This document shows, one piece after another, positions 37,904-45,857 of a stretch of 64,000 nt of DNA; within the stretch, counting starts at the first letter, position 1, and every line of letters starts with the position of its first letter. The position numbers and the translations under genes were made by a program. Under the pieces are notes generated by a model. That model was given only the letters and a program-made list of their open reading frames with translations, was not told where the DNA came from and made no database searches. The DNA is from Lachnospiraceae bacterium (GTDB lineage: Bacteria > Bacillota > Clostridia > Lachnospirales > Lachnospiraceae): contig SVFD01000010.1 of the NCBI GenBank assembly GCA_015057025.1, positions 1 through 64,000 of the forward strand, in the 5' to 3' direction.

Positions 37904-38037
37904 GTGTGAAAAATTGCATTGATATGCCAATTTTTCACACGGCTATTTGTTTCCGGGCGAAAGCAAATAGCCTATATGGCAGACGCAAATCTGATATTTG
38001 CGCCGCCTCTTCGCGATGAATCGCTCAGAAAAGAGGA
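37904..38037 (+). promoter_or_regulatory. Structured padR leader with four successive stem-loops
   Basis: Hairpin 1: 37904-37916 with 37928-37940, 13 perfect pairs. Hairpin 2: 37941-37953 with 37959-37972, 13 pairs and one bulge. Hairpin 3: CGCAAAT 37984-37990 with ATTTGCG 37996-38002, closed by GGC/GCC. Hairpin 4: CTCTT 38007-38011 with AAGAG 38031-38035, enclosing GCGA/TCGC. The last stem takes up the start of the GAGGA ribosome site of padR at 38033-38037. Nothing here matches a riboswitch class I know. Confidence 0.7.
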
Positions 38038-38042
38038 TTAAT

Positions 38043-38363
38043 ATGGATATTCAGATTAAAAGAGGACTTTTGGATGTCTGTGTTCTTGCAGCAATCAAAA
38101 ACGAAGATTCCTACGGTTATCAAATTATTAAAGATATGAGGCCCTATATGGAAATATCGGAGTCTACCCTATATCCGATTCTTCGAAGATTGGAGGCTGC
38201 CAATATGTTAACGGTGCGTTCGGCAGAACATAACGGGAGACTTCGAAAGTATTATCATATTGAGCCACTTGGCTTACAGCGTATTGAGGATTTCAAAGAA
38301 GAATGGAAAGAGATAATGTCCATTTACAGTTTTGTGGCAAGGGAGGAAAACACAGATGAATAA
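38043..38363 (+). CDS. PadR family transcriptional regulator
   Basis: 106 residues from the ATG at 38043, five bases after AGAGGA. The winged-helix motif is typical: RGLLDVCVLAAI, DSYGYQIIKDM, ESTLYPILRRLEAANML, RKYYHIEPLG. It is a small dimeric repressor, expected to bind the inverted repeat over its own promoter. Its stop overlaps the DUF1700 gene by eight bases. PadR-DUF1700-DUF4097 is a common Firmicute unit that responds to envelope stress or drugs (family knowledge). Confidence 0.92.
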   Translation: MDIQIKRGLLDVCVLAAIKNEDSYGYQIIKDMRPYMEISESTLYPILRRLEAANMLTVRSAEHNGRLRKYYHIEPLGLQRIEDFKEEWKEIMSIYSFVAREENTDE

Positions 38364-38946
38364 AAACGAATTCTTAACGGTACTTCGTGAACGGTTGCAG
38401 GGATTGCCGGAAGAAGATATTAACAAATCCATAGATTTTTATTGTGAAATGATTGATGACAGGGTGGAAGACGGTATGAGTGAAGCGGAAGCCGTAGATG
38501 CCTTGGGCAACATCGAGGAAATCATCTCACAGATTTTATCGGAAGTATCTTTGCCGAAACTGGTAAAAGAAAAGGTAAAGCCGAAACGTGCATTGAAAGC
38601 GTGGGAGATTGTACTTCTGGTTCTGGGTGCACCGCTTTGGATACCCTTACTGGCCGCAGTGATTTTAACTGTGTTGGCAGTTTATCTTTCTGTTTGGACA
38701 GTGATTATATCGCTATATGCAGTGGATTTATCTATAGCTGTGAGCGGGCTTGTGTGCATTGGAGTTGCGTTGGCACTTTTATTTGACGGACAGATTATAC
38801 CCTGTGGAGTGGTGTTTGGAGCCGGGCTTGTATGTGTAGGCCTTTCAATCCTGCTTTTCTTTGCTTTCAATCTTGTGACAAAGGGTATCCTTTGGGTGAG
38901 CAAGAAAGTATTGCTTGGTATCAAGGGATTGTTTATAGGGAAATAA
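38356..38946 (+). CDS. DUF1700 membrane protein (HAAS domain)
   Basis: 196 residues from the ATG at 38356, with GGGAGG nine bases upstream inside padR. The N-terminal cytoplasmic domain has the signature EFLTVLRERLQGLPEEDI and YCEMIDDRVEDGMSEAEAV, followed by four hydrophobic segments between about 85 and 185. The family sits with PadR regulators and is thought to act in sensing or signal relay at the membrane. The exact function is unknown. Confidence 0.88.
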   Translation: MNKNEFLTVLRERLQGLPEEDINKSIDFYCEMIDDRVEDGMSEAEAVDALGNIEEIISQILSEVSLPKLVKEKVKPKRALKAWEIVLLVLGAPLWIPLLAAVILTVLAVYLSVWTVIISLYAVDLSIAVSGLVCIGVALALLFDGQIIPCGVVFGAGLVCVGLSILLFFAFNLVTKGILWVSKKVLLGIKGLFIGK

Positions 38947-38987
38947 AACTGTTTGGAATATGAAATATAATACGAGGAGTATGGGAA

Positions 38988-40070
38988 ATGAAGAAGGCAA
39001 AAAAGATTGCGATTATAGTAGCTGTATCCATGATAGCGGTAGGATTTATCTCTATTGTGGGAAGCTTGGCTTTTGTCCGGTTTGATGCGACAAAATTAAA
39101 TACATTAGATTGGGAAAGCAAAACCTATGCGGTTGAGGATACTTTTACCAATATATCAATTCAAGGCGGAGATGCAACGGTGAGTCTTGTGCCTGCGACG
39201 GATGGTAATTGTAAAGTGGTTTGTACGGAGAATGAAGTGATTTACGATAAAGTTGAGGTTGTTGATAATACCTTAACCATTGAAAGAGTGGACGAAAGCA
39301 AGTGGTACAACAATATCGGTGTGCAATTTGGAGAGATTGAAGTCACGGTGTATCTTCCAGAAGATGAGTATGAGACACTTTTTATTGATAATACCAGCGG
39401 AAGAGTTGATGTGCCGGAAGATTTTACATTTACAGAAGCGGAAGTGATGAATTCCAGCGGTAAAATTGATTTTAGGGCAGATGTGGACGGCGCATTGAAG
39501 GTTGAGAATACCAGCGGCGGAATTTATGTAGGAGAGAATACTGTTGGTAGTTTATCGGTAGAAGGAACCAGCGGAAGCATTAAGGTAATATCTGTGGTTG
39601 TCACCGGAGATGTGGAAATAAACGGAAGTAGTGGCGGGATTGATATTTCCGAAGTGGAGTGCGCAAATATATCCGTGGAAAATTCCAGCGGTGTAATGCG
39701 TCTTTCTGAAATTGCTGCGAAAGGCGATGTTAATGTAAAAGGAACCAGTGGCGGTATGCATCTTGAAGATGTTGAGTGCGTAAATGTAACCGGAAGTAAT
39801 ACCAGTGGTAAAATCAACTGTACAGATGTGATTGCATCCGGTGATATCAATTTGGAAAACAGTAGCGGCGGAATTGCTTTGGAGGCTTGCGATGCAGCGA
39901 ATTTAAAACTTGAAGCAACCAGTGGAAGTATTAAAGGTACTTTGCTTACAGAGAAGATTTTTCAGGCAGATGCAACCAGCGGAAGTGTTGATGTGCCGAA
40001 AACGGCAAGCGGTGGAGTGTGTGAAGTGACAACGACCAGCGGTAGTATTCAGATAAGTATTGTAGAGTAA
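38988..40070 (+). CDS. DUF4097 adhesin-like beta-solenoid protein with 12 TSG repeats
   Basis: 360 residues. A basic start and one membrane segment (about 7-30) place the rest outside the cell. From residue 135 to 352 a [NGAT]-[TS]-S-G motif recurs 12 times with a strict 19- or 20-residue period (20,19,19,20,19,20,19,20,19,19,20), each followed by a hydrophobic beta strand. This is a right-handed-helix type solenoid typical of DUF4097. It is the third gene of the PadR operon, 41 bases after DUF1700. Binding function is unproven. Confidence 0.85.
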   Translation: MKKAKKIAIIVAVSMIAVGFISIVGSLAFVRFDATKLNTLDWESKTYAVEDTFTNISIQGGDATVSLVPATDGNCKVVCTENEVIYDKVEVVDNTLTIERVDESKWYNNIGVQFGEIEVTVYLPEDEYETLFIDNTSGRVDVPEDFTFTEAEVMNSSGKIDFRADVDGALKVENTSGGIYVGENTVGSLSVEGTSGSIKVISVVVTGDVEINGSSGGIDISEVECANISVENSSGVMRLSEIAAKGDVNVKGTSGGMHLEDVECVNVTGSNTSGKINCTDVIASGDINLENSSGGIALEACDAANLKLEATSGSIKGTLLTEKIFQADATSGSVDVPKTASGGVCEVTTTSGSIQISIVE

Positions 40071-40085
40071 AGGCGGAAAAATATC

Positions 40086-40577
40086 ATGAACATAGCAATA
40101 CGTAAATATACCGAATTAGAACTTCCCAAAATGATTCAAATCTGGAACGAAATCGTGGAGGAAGGCATCGCCTTTCCGCAGGAAGAACTTTTAACAATTG
40201 AGTCCGGAAGGGAATTTTTTGCGTCCCAGACTTATACAGGTGTGGCGGCGGATTCCGAAACGGATCAAATCTATGGCCTCTATATTTTACATCCTAATAA
40301 TATAGGAAGATGCGGTCACATCTGTAATGCAAGCTATGCGGTGGCAGCAGATAGCCGCGGTTTGCATATCGGTGAGAAGTTGGTAAAAGATTGCTTGGAA
40401 CAGGGTAAGGCGCACGGCTTTAAGGTGTTGCAATTCAACGCAGTGGTCGCAACGAATATCCACGCAAGACATTTATATGAAAGATTAGGCTTTATTCAAC
40501 TGGGCACAATACCCGGCGGCTTTCGTATGAAGAATGGACTGTATGAAGATATTTGCCCGTACTACAGAGAATTGTAG
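40086..40577 (+). CDS. GNAT family N-acetyltransferase
   Basis: 163 residues. It is a GNAT fold with the acetyl-CoA loop AADSRGLHIGEKLV and the C-terminal NIHARHLYERLGFIQLGTIPGGF. The best guess is a small-molecule or amino-acid acetyltransferase. The substrate is unknown. It starts 15 bases after the DUF4097 stop, without a good ribosome site (GGCGGAAAA), so it may be translated with the operon. Confidence 0.85.
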   Translation: MNIAIRKYTELELPKMIQIWNEIVEEGIAFPQEELLTIESGREFFASQTYTGVAADSETDQIYGLYILHPNNIGRCGHICNASYAVAADSRGLHIGEKLVKDCLEQGKAHGFKVLQFNAVVATNIHARHLYERLGFIQLGTIPGGFRMKNGLYEDICPYYREL

Positions 40578-40601
40578 GATTAAAATTACAGGAGGCTGTT
40601 T

Positions 40602-41546
40602 ATGAAGAAAGAGGTAAAAATAATGCTGATAATTTTAGGAATCATAATCCTTTTATTTCTTGCTATTTTTATCAATCATCAAATCGGGTTGAAAAGGGAA
40701 GCGAAACTTTTAACGCCGATTGGGCAGCTTGTGGAAGTGGACGGACATAACATGAGCATATATATAGAAGGTGAAGGAGATAGAACCATTGTGTTTCTTT
40801 CCGGTGGCGGAACCTGTTCCCCTATCTTGGATTTTAAGTCCTTGTATTCTTTGTTGAGTGACGACTATAAGGTGGTTGTGGTGGAAAAGTTCGGCTACGG
40901 TTTCAGTGATGTGGTGGATAAAGAAAGAGACGTTGCGTTCGTGCTTGCGGATACGAGAGCGGCACTGGCGGCAGCAGGCGTGGAAGGACCGTATATTTTA
41001 TGCCCGCACTCTATGTCAGGCATTGAGGCTTTGTATTGGGCGCAACAGTATCCCGAGGAAGTATCAGCGATTATCGGTTTGGATATGGCAGTTCCCGAGG
41101 CGTATGAAGATTATAAAATGAATGTGCCCATGTTAAAATTATCGCAGTTTGCTGCACGAATCGGTATCATAAGACTTCTTCCCGGCATTGCGGAAAGTGA
41201 GGCCATGAAATACGGCACCCTGACCGAAGAAGAAAAAGAGATTTACAAGGCGGTGTTCTTCAGTCGTACTGCAACCACTACCATGATGAATGAAGTCAGC
41301 AGTATTAAAGAAAATGCCAAGTTAGTTGGTGAGGCAGGAGTTCCGCAGGTACCCATGCTTTTATTTGTCTCAAACGGAAGCGGAACCGGCTGGGAGGAAG
41401 AAGCCTGGACAAATTATCAGAAAGACTATATTAAGGAAGTTAAGAACGGCAAACTTATTGAACTGAATTGCCCTCATTATGTGCATGACCATGAATATGA
41501 ATTGATAGCGGAAGAAATATCGGACTTCATATTATCTTCATTATAA
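40602..41546 (+). CDS. Membrane-anchored alpha/beta hydrolase
   Basis: 314 residues, preceded by AGGAGG. One N-terminal membrane segment (about 5-23) suggests an exported, anchored enzyme. The alpha/beta hydrolase core has an oxyanion strand VFLSGGGTCSP, a nucleophile elbow HSMSGIEA where the usual GxSxG is PHSMS, and the catalytic His in CPHYVHDHE near the C-terminus. It may hydrolyse esters or lactones. It is the last gene of the island, 24 bases behind the acetyltransferase. Confidence 0.82.
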   Translation: MKKEVKIMLIILGIIILLFLAIFINHQIGLKREAKLLTPIGQLVEVDGHNMSIYIEGEGDRTIVFLSGGGTCSPILDFKSLYSLLSDDYKVVVVEKFGYGFSDVVDKERDVAFVLADTRAALAAAGVEGPYILCPHSMSGIEALYWAQQYPEEVSAIIGLDMAVPEAYEDYKMNVPMLKLSQFAARIGIIRLLPGIAESEAMKYGTLTEEEKEIYKAVFFSRTATTTMMNEVSSIKENAKLVGEAGVPQVPMLLFVSNGSGTGWEEEAWTNYQKDYIKEVKNGKLIELNCPHYVHDHEYELIAEEISDFILSSL

Positions 41547-41644
41547 ACTGTAACGGAGTTACTATTATCTTCCTTATGAAGATATTTGAAGATAAGAACA
41601 TAAATTATTTTATAGGAATAATAATATTATTTTTTCAAAACGGA
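41547..41644. other. Spacer after the hydrolase, no gene
   Basis: AT-rich. ATCTTC and GAAGAT around 41566-41582 can form a six-pair hairpin without a T run. A short direct repeat TATTATCTTC occurs at the hydrolase end and again about 30 bases later. No further signal was seen. Confidence 0.4.
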
Positions 41645-41792
41645 GCAGGACGTAGGAATTTCTTCGAGGATCGTTTGTGTTCGTCGGTACTTGGTGAAGA
41701 GACTTGTTTGCAAGTCGATAAACCTAGTACCGCTACGTTAACACAATCGAGCGGAAGCGTGTCCAAGAAGAAATCCTACGCTCTGCGACCTT
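41645..41792 (-). repeat. Long hairpin element, copy B (inverted)
   Basis: The arms CGTAGGAATTTCTTC at 41651-41665 and GAAGAAATCCTACG at 41767-41780 pair with one bulge. Read on the minus strand it has the same blocks as copy A: GGACACGCTTCCGCTC (41749-41764), ACGTAGCGGTAC (41727-41738) and AAGTACCGACGAACACAAA (41674-41692; 17 of 19 bases equal to copy A). The inner CGGTACT/AGTACCG stem and a terminal GACTTG/CAAGTC hairpin also form. The arm sequences differ from copy A but still pair. Confidence 0.8.
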
Positions 41793-41817
41793 GTTTAAAA
41801 TAATTTTAAAAAACTCA

Positions 41818-41846
41818 TTGACGAACGACCACCCATGTGGTATTCT
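41818..41846 (+). promoter_or_regulatory. Promoter of the rpmG-secE-nusG-rplK-rplA operon
   Basis: TTGACG at 41818-41823, a 17-base spacer and TATTCT at 41841-41846. Confidence 0.72.
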
Positions 41847-41954
41847 ACTATGGCAAGATTGGTTTTTAGGCCTTTTTTTTATGCGCTTAAAATTAGTAAA
41901 ATCAAGCGAAGATTCGATAAGAAAATACAAGCAAATACGCGTGGAGGTGGGAAA

Positions 41955-42104
41955 ATGCGTACAAGAATTACTTTAGCATGTACAGAATGCAAGCAGCGTA
42001 ATTACAACACAACTAAGGATAAGAAGACACATCCTGACAGAATGGAAACAAAGAAGTATTGTAGATTCTGCAAGGCTCATACATTGCACAAAGAAACTAA
42101 ATAA
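41955..42104 (+). CDS. rpmG: 50S ribosomal protein L33
   Basis: 49 residues from the ATG at 41955, with GGAGGTGG upstream. [17 protein letters not shown] and [12 protein letters not shown] give the zinc-type L33 with two Cys pairs. It is the first gene before secE and nusG, the standard bacterial order. Confidence 0.96.
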   Translation: MRTRITLACTECKQRNYNTTKDKKTHPDRMETKKYCRFCKAHTLHKETK

Positions 42105-42137
42105 TTTGTCTTTTTTGTATGAAAGGAAATTAGAATT

Positions 42138-42353
42138 ATGGCAAATGCGTCAAACACAGAGAAACCGAAGAAAACAAGTTTCTTTCGTGGCGTAAAACAG
42201 GAATGGAAGAAAATTACCTGGCCCTCTAAAAACGATGTTGTGAAGCAAACAGCCGTTGTAACCGTGGCAATTATTTTGCTGGGTGCTTTGATTGCAGGTG
42301 TGGATGCACTTGTGAAATACGGTATGAATTTATTAACTGCTATTAATTTTTAA
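42138..42353 (+). CDS. secE: Preprotein translocase subunit SecE
   Basis: 71 residues. A short cytoplasmic amphipathic part with FFRGVKQEWKKITWPSK and one membrane helix (about 40-65). This is the minimal Gram-positive SecE that clamps SecY in the export channel. It lies between rpmG and nusG. Confidence 0.96.
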   Translation: MANASNTEKPKKTSFFRGVKQEWKKITWPSKNDVVKQTAVVTVAIILLGALIAGVDALVKYGMNLLTAINF

Positions 42354-42368
42354 GGTGAGGGTGGACGT

Positions 42369-42938
42369 ATGGAAGAAAATAAAGAATTCGACATTGGCCA
42401 GAGCGATAACAAAAGCGGCAAAGGTATGGGTTGGTACGTTGTTCACACCTATTCAGGATATGAGAATAAGGTAAAAGCTAACATTGAAAAAGCAATTGAG
42501 AACCGCCATCTTGAGAACGAAATCTTAGAGGTTAGAGTTCCTATGCAGGATGTTGTAGAAGTAAAGAACAACGTCAAGAAGACAGTTCAGAAGAAACTCT
42601 TCCCCGGTTATGTATTACTTCACATGGATGCAGATAATAATGATGCATGGTATGTGGTAAGAAATACTCGTGGTGTTACAGGTTTCGTAGGACCGGGAAG
42701 TAAGCCTGTTCCCTTAACGGAAGCAGAAATGAAGATGTTGAATGTTGGTGAAAGCGAAGCTGTTCATATCGACGTAAAAGAAGGCGATGCAATTACCGTT
42801 ATTGCAGGCGTTTGGAAAGATACTGCAGGTATTGTTAAGCGCGTAGATGAAGGTAAGCAGGTAGTAACCATCAATGTTGAACTGTTTGGCCGTGAAACTC
42901 CGGTTGAAATCAGTTTCTCAGATATTAAGAAAATGTAA
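42369..42938 (+). CDS. nusG: Transcription termination/antitermination protein NusG
   Basis: 189 residues. An extra acidic tail of about 20 residues precedes the NGN domain (WYVVHTYSGYENKVKANIE, FPGYVLLHM, VTGFVG), and a KOW domain (EGDAITVIAGVWKDTAGIV) ends it. It binds RNA polymerase and modulates elongation. It lies 15 bases behind secE. Confidence 0.96.
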   Translation: MEENKEFDIGQSDNKSGKGMGWYVVHTYSGYENKVKANIEKAIENRHLENEILEVRVPMQDVVEVKNNVKKTVQKKLFPGYVLLHMDADNNDAWYVVRNTRGVTGFVGPGSKPVPLTEAEMKMLNVGESEAVHIDVKEGDAITVIAGVWKDTAGIVKRVDEGKQVVTINVELFGRETPVEISFSDIKKM

Positions 42939-42945
42939 AAATGCT

Positions 42946-43033
42946 TGTTCATAGGATTTTATCCTATTTTAGCAACAGTAATGTTGTTATATGAACAGTG
43001 GGAGCCGTTGCATAGGGCGCGGCGCCGAACCAC
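42946..43033 (+). promoter_or_regulatory. Three-way junction and L1-type leader before rplK
   Basis: TGTTCATA (42946-42953) pairs with TATGAACA (42990-42997) and encloses two hairpins, AGGAT/ATCCT and AGCAACA/TGTTGTT. GTGGGAGC at 42998 and GAACCAC ending at 43033 follow directly. The same GTGGGAGC...GAACCAC frame recurs before rplA. In other bacteria such sites mimic the L1 binding site of 23S rRNA. Autogenous control by L1 is inferred. Confidence 0.6.
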
Positions 43034-43055
43034 AATTTATTAGGAGGTAGCCAAA

Positions 43056-43481
43056 ATGGCAAAGAAAGTAACAGGTTATATCAAATTACAGATTCCTGCC
43101 GGCAAAGCAACACCGGCACCGCCTGTAGGTCCTGCACTTGGACAGCATGGCGTTAACATCGTTGAATTCACAAAGCAGTTCAACGCTAAGACAGCAGATA
43201 AGGGTGACTTAATCATCCCTGTTGTAATCACAGTTTATGCAGACAGAAGCTTTAGTTTCATTACTAAGACTCCTCCCGCTGCAGTTCTTTTAAAGAAGGC
43301 TTGTAACCTTAAGACAGCATCTGCTAAGCCTAACAAGCAGAAGGTTGCAACAATTTCTAAGGATAAGGTTCGTGAAATCGCAGAAATGAAGATGCCGGAC
43401 TTAAATGCAGCAAGTATCGAAGCAGCTATGAGCATGATCGCGGGTACAGCTCGCAGTATGGGTATCGTAGTAGAAGATTAA
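43056..43481 (+). CDS. rplK: 50S ribosomal protein L11
   Basis: 141 residues with TAGGAGGT upstream. [29 protein letters not shown] is unmistakable (shown across the first 35 residues). It forms the GTPase-associated centre of the 50S subunit. It is co-transcribed with rplA. Confidence 0.98.
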   Translation: MAKKVTGYIKLQIPAGKATPAPPVGPALGQHGVNIVEFTKQFNAKTADKGDLIIPVVITVYADRSFSFITKTPPAAVLLKKACNLKTASAKPNKQKVATISKDKVREIAEMKMPDLNAASIEAAMSMIAGTARSMGIVVED

Positions 43482-43490
43482 TTTTAGAAG

Positions 43491-43518
43491 GTGGGAGCAC
43501 ATGCGTGCATTGAACCAC
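43491..43518 (+). promoter_or_regulatory. Second L1-type site between rplK and rplA
   Basis: GTGGGAGCAC, a four-base loop, GTGC and GAACCAC form a compact hairpin with an internal loop, directly before AAGGAGGT of rplA. It is a shorter version of the site at 42998-43033. Confidence 0.6.
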
Positions 43519-43535
43519 AAGGAGGTAAATAAGTT

Positions 43536-44225
43536 ATGAAACATGGTAAGAAATATAACGAAGCAGCTAAGCTTGTTGATAGAGCTACACTCTATGATCC
43601 TGCTGATGCAGTTGCTTTGGTAAAGAAGACTGCTGGTGCTAAATTTGATGAAACAGTAGAAATTCACATCAGAACAGGTTGTGACGGACGTCACGCTGAA
43701 GAACAGATCCGTGGTGCGGTAGTATTACCCAACGGTACAGGTAAGACAGTTAAGGTTCTTGTATTCGCTAAGGGCGATAAGGTAAACGAAGCTGAAGCAG
43801 CAGGTGCTGATTATGTAGGCGGCGAAGAACTTATTCCCAAGATTCAGAACGAAGGTTGGTTAGATTTTGACGTAGTTGTTGCAACTCCTGACATGATGGG
43901 TGTTGTTGGTCGTCTTGGTAAGGTTTTAGGACCTAAGGGCTTAATGCCTAACCCCAAGGCCGGTACAGTTACAATGGACGTTACCAAGGCTATCGCTGAT
44001 ATCAAGGCTGGTAAGATCGAATACAGACTTGACAAGCAGAACATCATTCACTGCCCTATCGGAAAGGTATCTTTCACAGAAGAGAAGTTGAATGAAAACT
44101 TTGATGCTTTAATGGAAGCAATCAAGAAGGCAAAACCCAGTTCATTAAAGGGTCAGTACTTAAGAAGTGTAACTCTTTCAAGCACAATGGGACCTGGTGT
44201 AAAAGTAAATGTAATGAAGCTGTAA
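43536..44225 (+). CDS. rplA: 50S ribosomal protein L1
   Basis: 229 residues with AAGGAGGT upstream. It is a full-length L1 with [45 protein letters not shown] and [10 protein letters not shown]. It is part of the L1 stalk and the likely repressor of its own operon. A strong terminator follows. Confidence 0.98.
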   Translation: MKHGKKYNEAAKLVDRATLYDPADAVALVKKTAGAKFDETVEIHIRTGCDGRHAEEQIRGAVVLPNGTGKTVKVLVFAKGDKVNEAEAAGADYVGGEELIPKIQNEGWLDFDVVVATPDMMGVVGRLGKVLGPKGLMPNPKAGTVTMDVTKAIADIKAGKIEYRLDKQNIIHCPIGKVSFTEEKLNENFDALMEAIKKAKPSSLKGQYLRSVTLSSTMGPGVKVNVMKL

Positions 44226-44235
44226 TCAGCATTTT

Positions 44236-44271
44236 AAAAGACAGTGGAGCAATCCGCTGTCTTTTGTTTTT
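44236..44271 (+). terminator. Terminator after rplA
   Basis: AAAAGACAGTGGA pairs with TCCGCTGTCTTTT (one G-T) around GCAA, followed by GTTTTT. Confidence 0.9.
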
Positions 44272-44356
44272 AGAAAGATTAGAAAGCGCATGCATATGTG
44301 ATGTAAACATCAGCTTTAGACTGTTCAAATGAAGCGCAAAATGATAAAATGCAGTT

Positions 44357-45595
44357 ATGAGAGATACATTAGATGTAAACGGCAGTAAAAACAGAATATG
44401 GACAATATTATTCTGGACAGTAGGGGTGCTTCTTTTTATTGCATTGCTTGCTTTTCTTATAATGCGTAAAAATGAAATGCGTAAAGAGGAACTGTCAGCT
44501 AATCAGAATTCGGACCCTGTTAATCAGATAAACGGAGAGGATATATTTCCGGAATTATTTGGAAACGAGGAAGATAAAGACGGAGAAAGTCATACACAGA
44601 CAGAAGAATTGCCGCTTAATACATATGCACTTCCGGAAAAAGAAACAGTAACCTTTACCTTTGCAGGAGATGTGCTTTTGGATGATGAGTATGCCATTAT
44701 GAGTACATATCGTGCCAACGGCAGTGTGTTAGAGAACTGTATAGACCCTAAGCTTTTGGAGATAATGCGGGGGGCGGATGTTTTTATGGTAAATAATGAG
44801 TTTACGTATACAAACAGAGGGACGCCTTTGACTAATAAGACATTTACCTTTCGGGCAAACCCGGATAATGTCAGTATTATGCAGGATATGGGGGTGGATA
44901 TTGTATCGCTTGCCAATAATCACGCATCGGACTATGGGGAAGTTTCGCTGTTGGATACGTTGGATACTTTGGAAGGAGCTGACATTCCCTATGTAGGTGC
45001 CGGAAGGAATTTGGAAGAAGCTTCCAAAGTAGTGTATTTTCAGAATGGCGATATTAAAATTGGTATTGTATCGGCTACAGAGGTGGAGCGATTGGCATCG
45101 CCGGATACCAAGGGGGCTACAGAGAACACTCCGGGTACGTTTCGTTGTTTCCAAAATGATGATTTGGAAGCGGTAATCAAAGAAGCTAAGCAAAACTGCG
45201 ACTTCTTGATTGTTTATGTACATTGGGGAACAGAGAGCACTGATCAGATTGATTGGAGCCAGCCGGGACAGGCGGAAGATTTTGTGGCTGCGGGTGCAGA
45301 TGTTATTATCGGAGCGCATCCTCATGTGTTGCAGGAGATTGCATATGTGAATGGAGTGCCTGTTTTTTACAGTTTGGGAAATTATTGGTTTAATTCCAAA
45401 AACTTAGATAGCTGTCTGGTGACTTTGGAGATTGGAAAAGATGGTTTGGTGTCGATGCGTTTCATTCCCTGTATCACATCGGGCAGTAAAACCTTTTTAG
45501 CTACAGGGGAAGAAGAGATTCGCGTGCTTCAATATATGCGTGATATTTCTGAAACGGTAAATATTGATGAGGACGGTTTCGTCACTGCATTGTAA
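44357..45595 (+). CDS. CapA family (poly-glutamate capsule-type) metallophosphatase-like protein
   Basis: 412 residues. One N-terminal membrane anchor (about 15-36), an acidic linker (about 45-90), then the CapA domain: FTFAGDVLLDD, MVNNEFTYTNRG, IVSLANNHASDYG, VYVHWGTE and IIGAHPHVLQE. These His/Asp/Asn motifs are the calcineurin-like metal set of the PGA_cap family. It may act in capsule or wall polymer attachment. capB and capC are absent here, so capsule synthesis is not implied. No ribosome site is visible before the ATG. It stands alone inside the ribosomal cluster. Confidence 0.85.
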   Translation: MRDTLDVNGSKNRIWTILFWTVGVLLFIALLAFLIMRKNEMRKEELSANQNSDPVNQINGEDIFPELFGNEEDKDGESHTQTEELPLNTYALPEKETVTFTFAGDVLLDDEYAIMSTYRANGSVLENCIDPKLLEIMRGADVFMVNNEFTYTNRGTPLTNKTFTFRANPDNVSIMQDMGVDIVSLANNHASDYGEVSLLDTLDTLEGADIPYVGAGRNLEEASKVVYFQNGDIKIGIVSATEVERLASPDTKGATENTPGTFRCFQNDDLEAVIKEAKQNCDFLIVYVHWGTESTDQIDWSQPGQAEDFVAAGADVIIGAHPHVLQEIAYVNGVPVFYSLGNYWFNSKNLDSCLVTLEIGKDGLVSMRFIPCITSGSKTFLATGEEEIRVLQYMRDISETVNIDEDGFVTAL

Positions 45596-45639
45596 AATAA
45601 AACACTAATAATTCTTTTTATAAAAAATTAAACAAATAA

Positions 45640-45668
45640 TTGACATACATAAAAATATATGGTAAAGT
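45640..45668 (+). promoter_or_regulatory. Promoter of rplJ-rplL
   Basis: TTGACA at 45640-45645, a 17-base spacer and TAAAGT at 45663-45668. Confidence 0.75.
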
Positions 45669-45675
45669 GATTGAG

Positions 45676-45806
45676 GTTGTGAGAACAACTATGCCGAAGA
45701 CAGTAGGTGTCGCCAAGCGACGTAAGAGATTAACGCCTACCGAGGATGAGTAAGTTTTATGATGATAATTTGCCCTCTCGTCTTCTGCGAAGATGAGAGG
45801 TTTTTT
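45676..45806 (+). promoter_or_regulatory. Ribosomal protein L10 leader with attenuator-like hairpin
   Basis: The conserved L10-leader elements are visible: GAAGACAGTAGGTG (from about 45696) and GCCTACCGAGGATGAG (45735-45750), which pair through TAGGTG/GCCTA. A terminator-like stem CCTCTCGTCTT/AAGATGAGAGG with T6 follows at 45774-45806, before rplJ. The L10(L12)4 complex binds this leader to repress its own operon (known for the family). Confidence 0.85.
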
Positions 45807-45857
45807 ATTCCTTATAAAAACTCTTTCGGCACCAAATAAAGAAGGAGGTAAAACAAA

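Noticed and set aside
37609-41792. Composite transposon
   Set aside because: No transposase gene lies in or next to the block, and the flanking copies share a core but not the terminal bases, unlike insertion-sequence ends.
41576-41803. Possible small proteins across the post-hydrolase spacer
   Set aside because: They read through hairpin element copy B. The conserved features there are structural and not codon-like.
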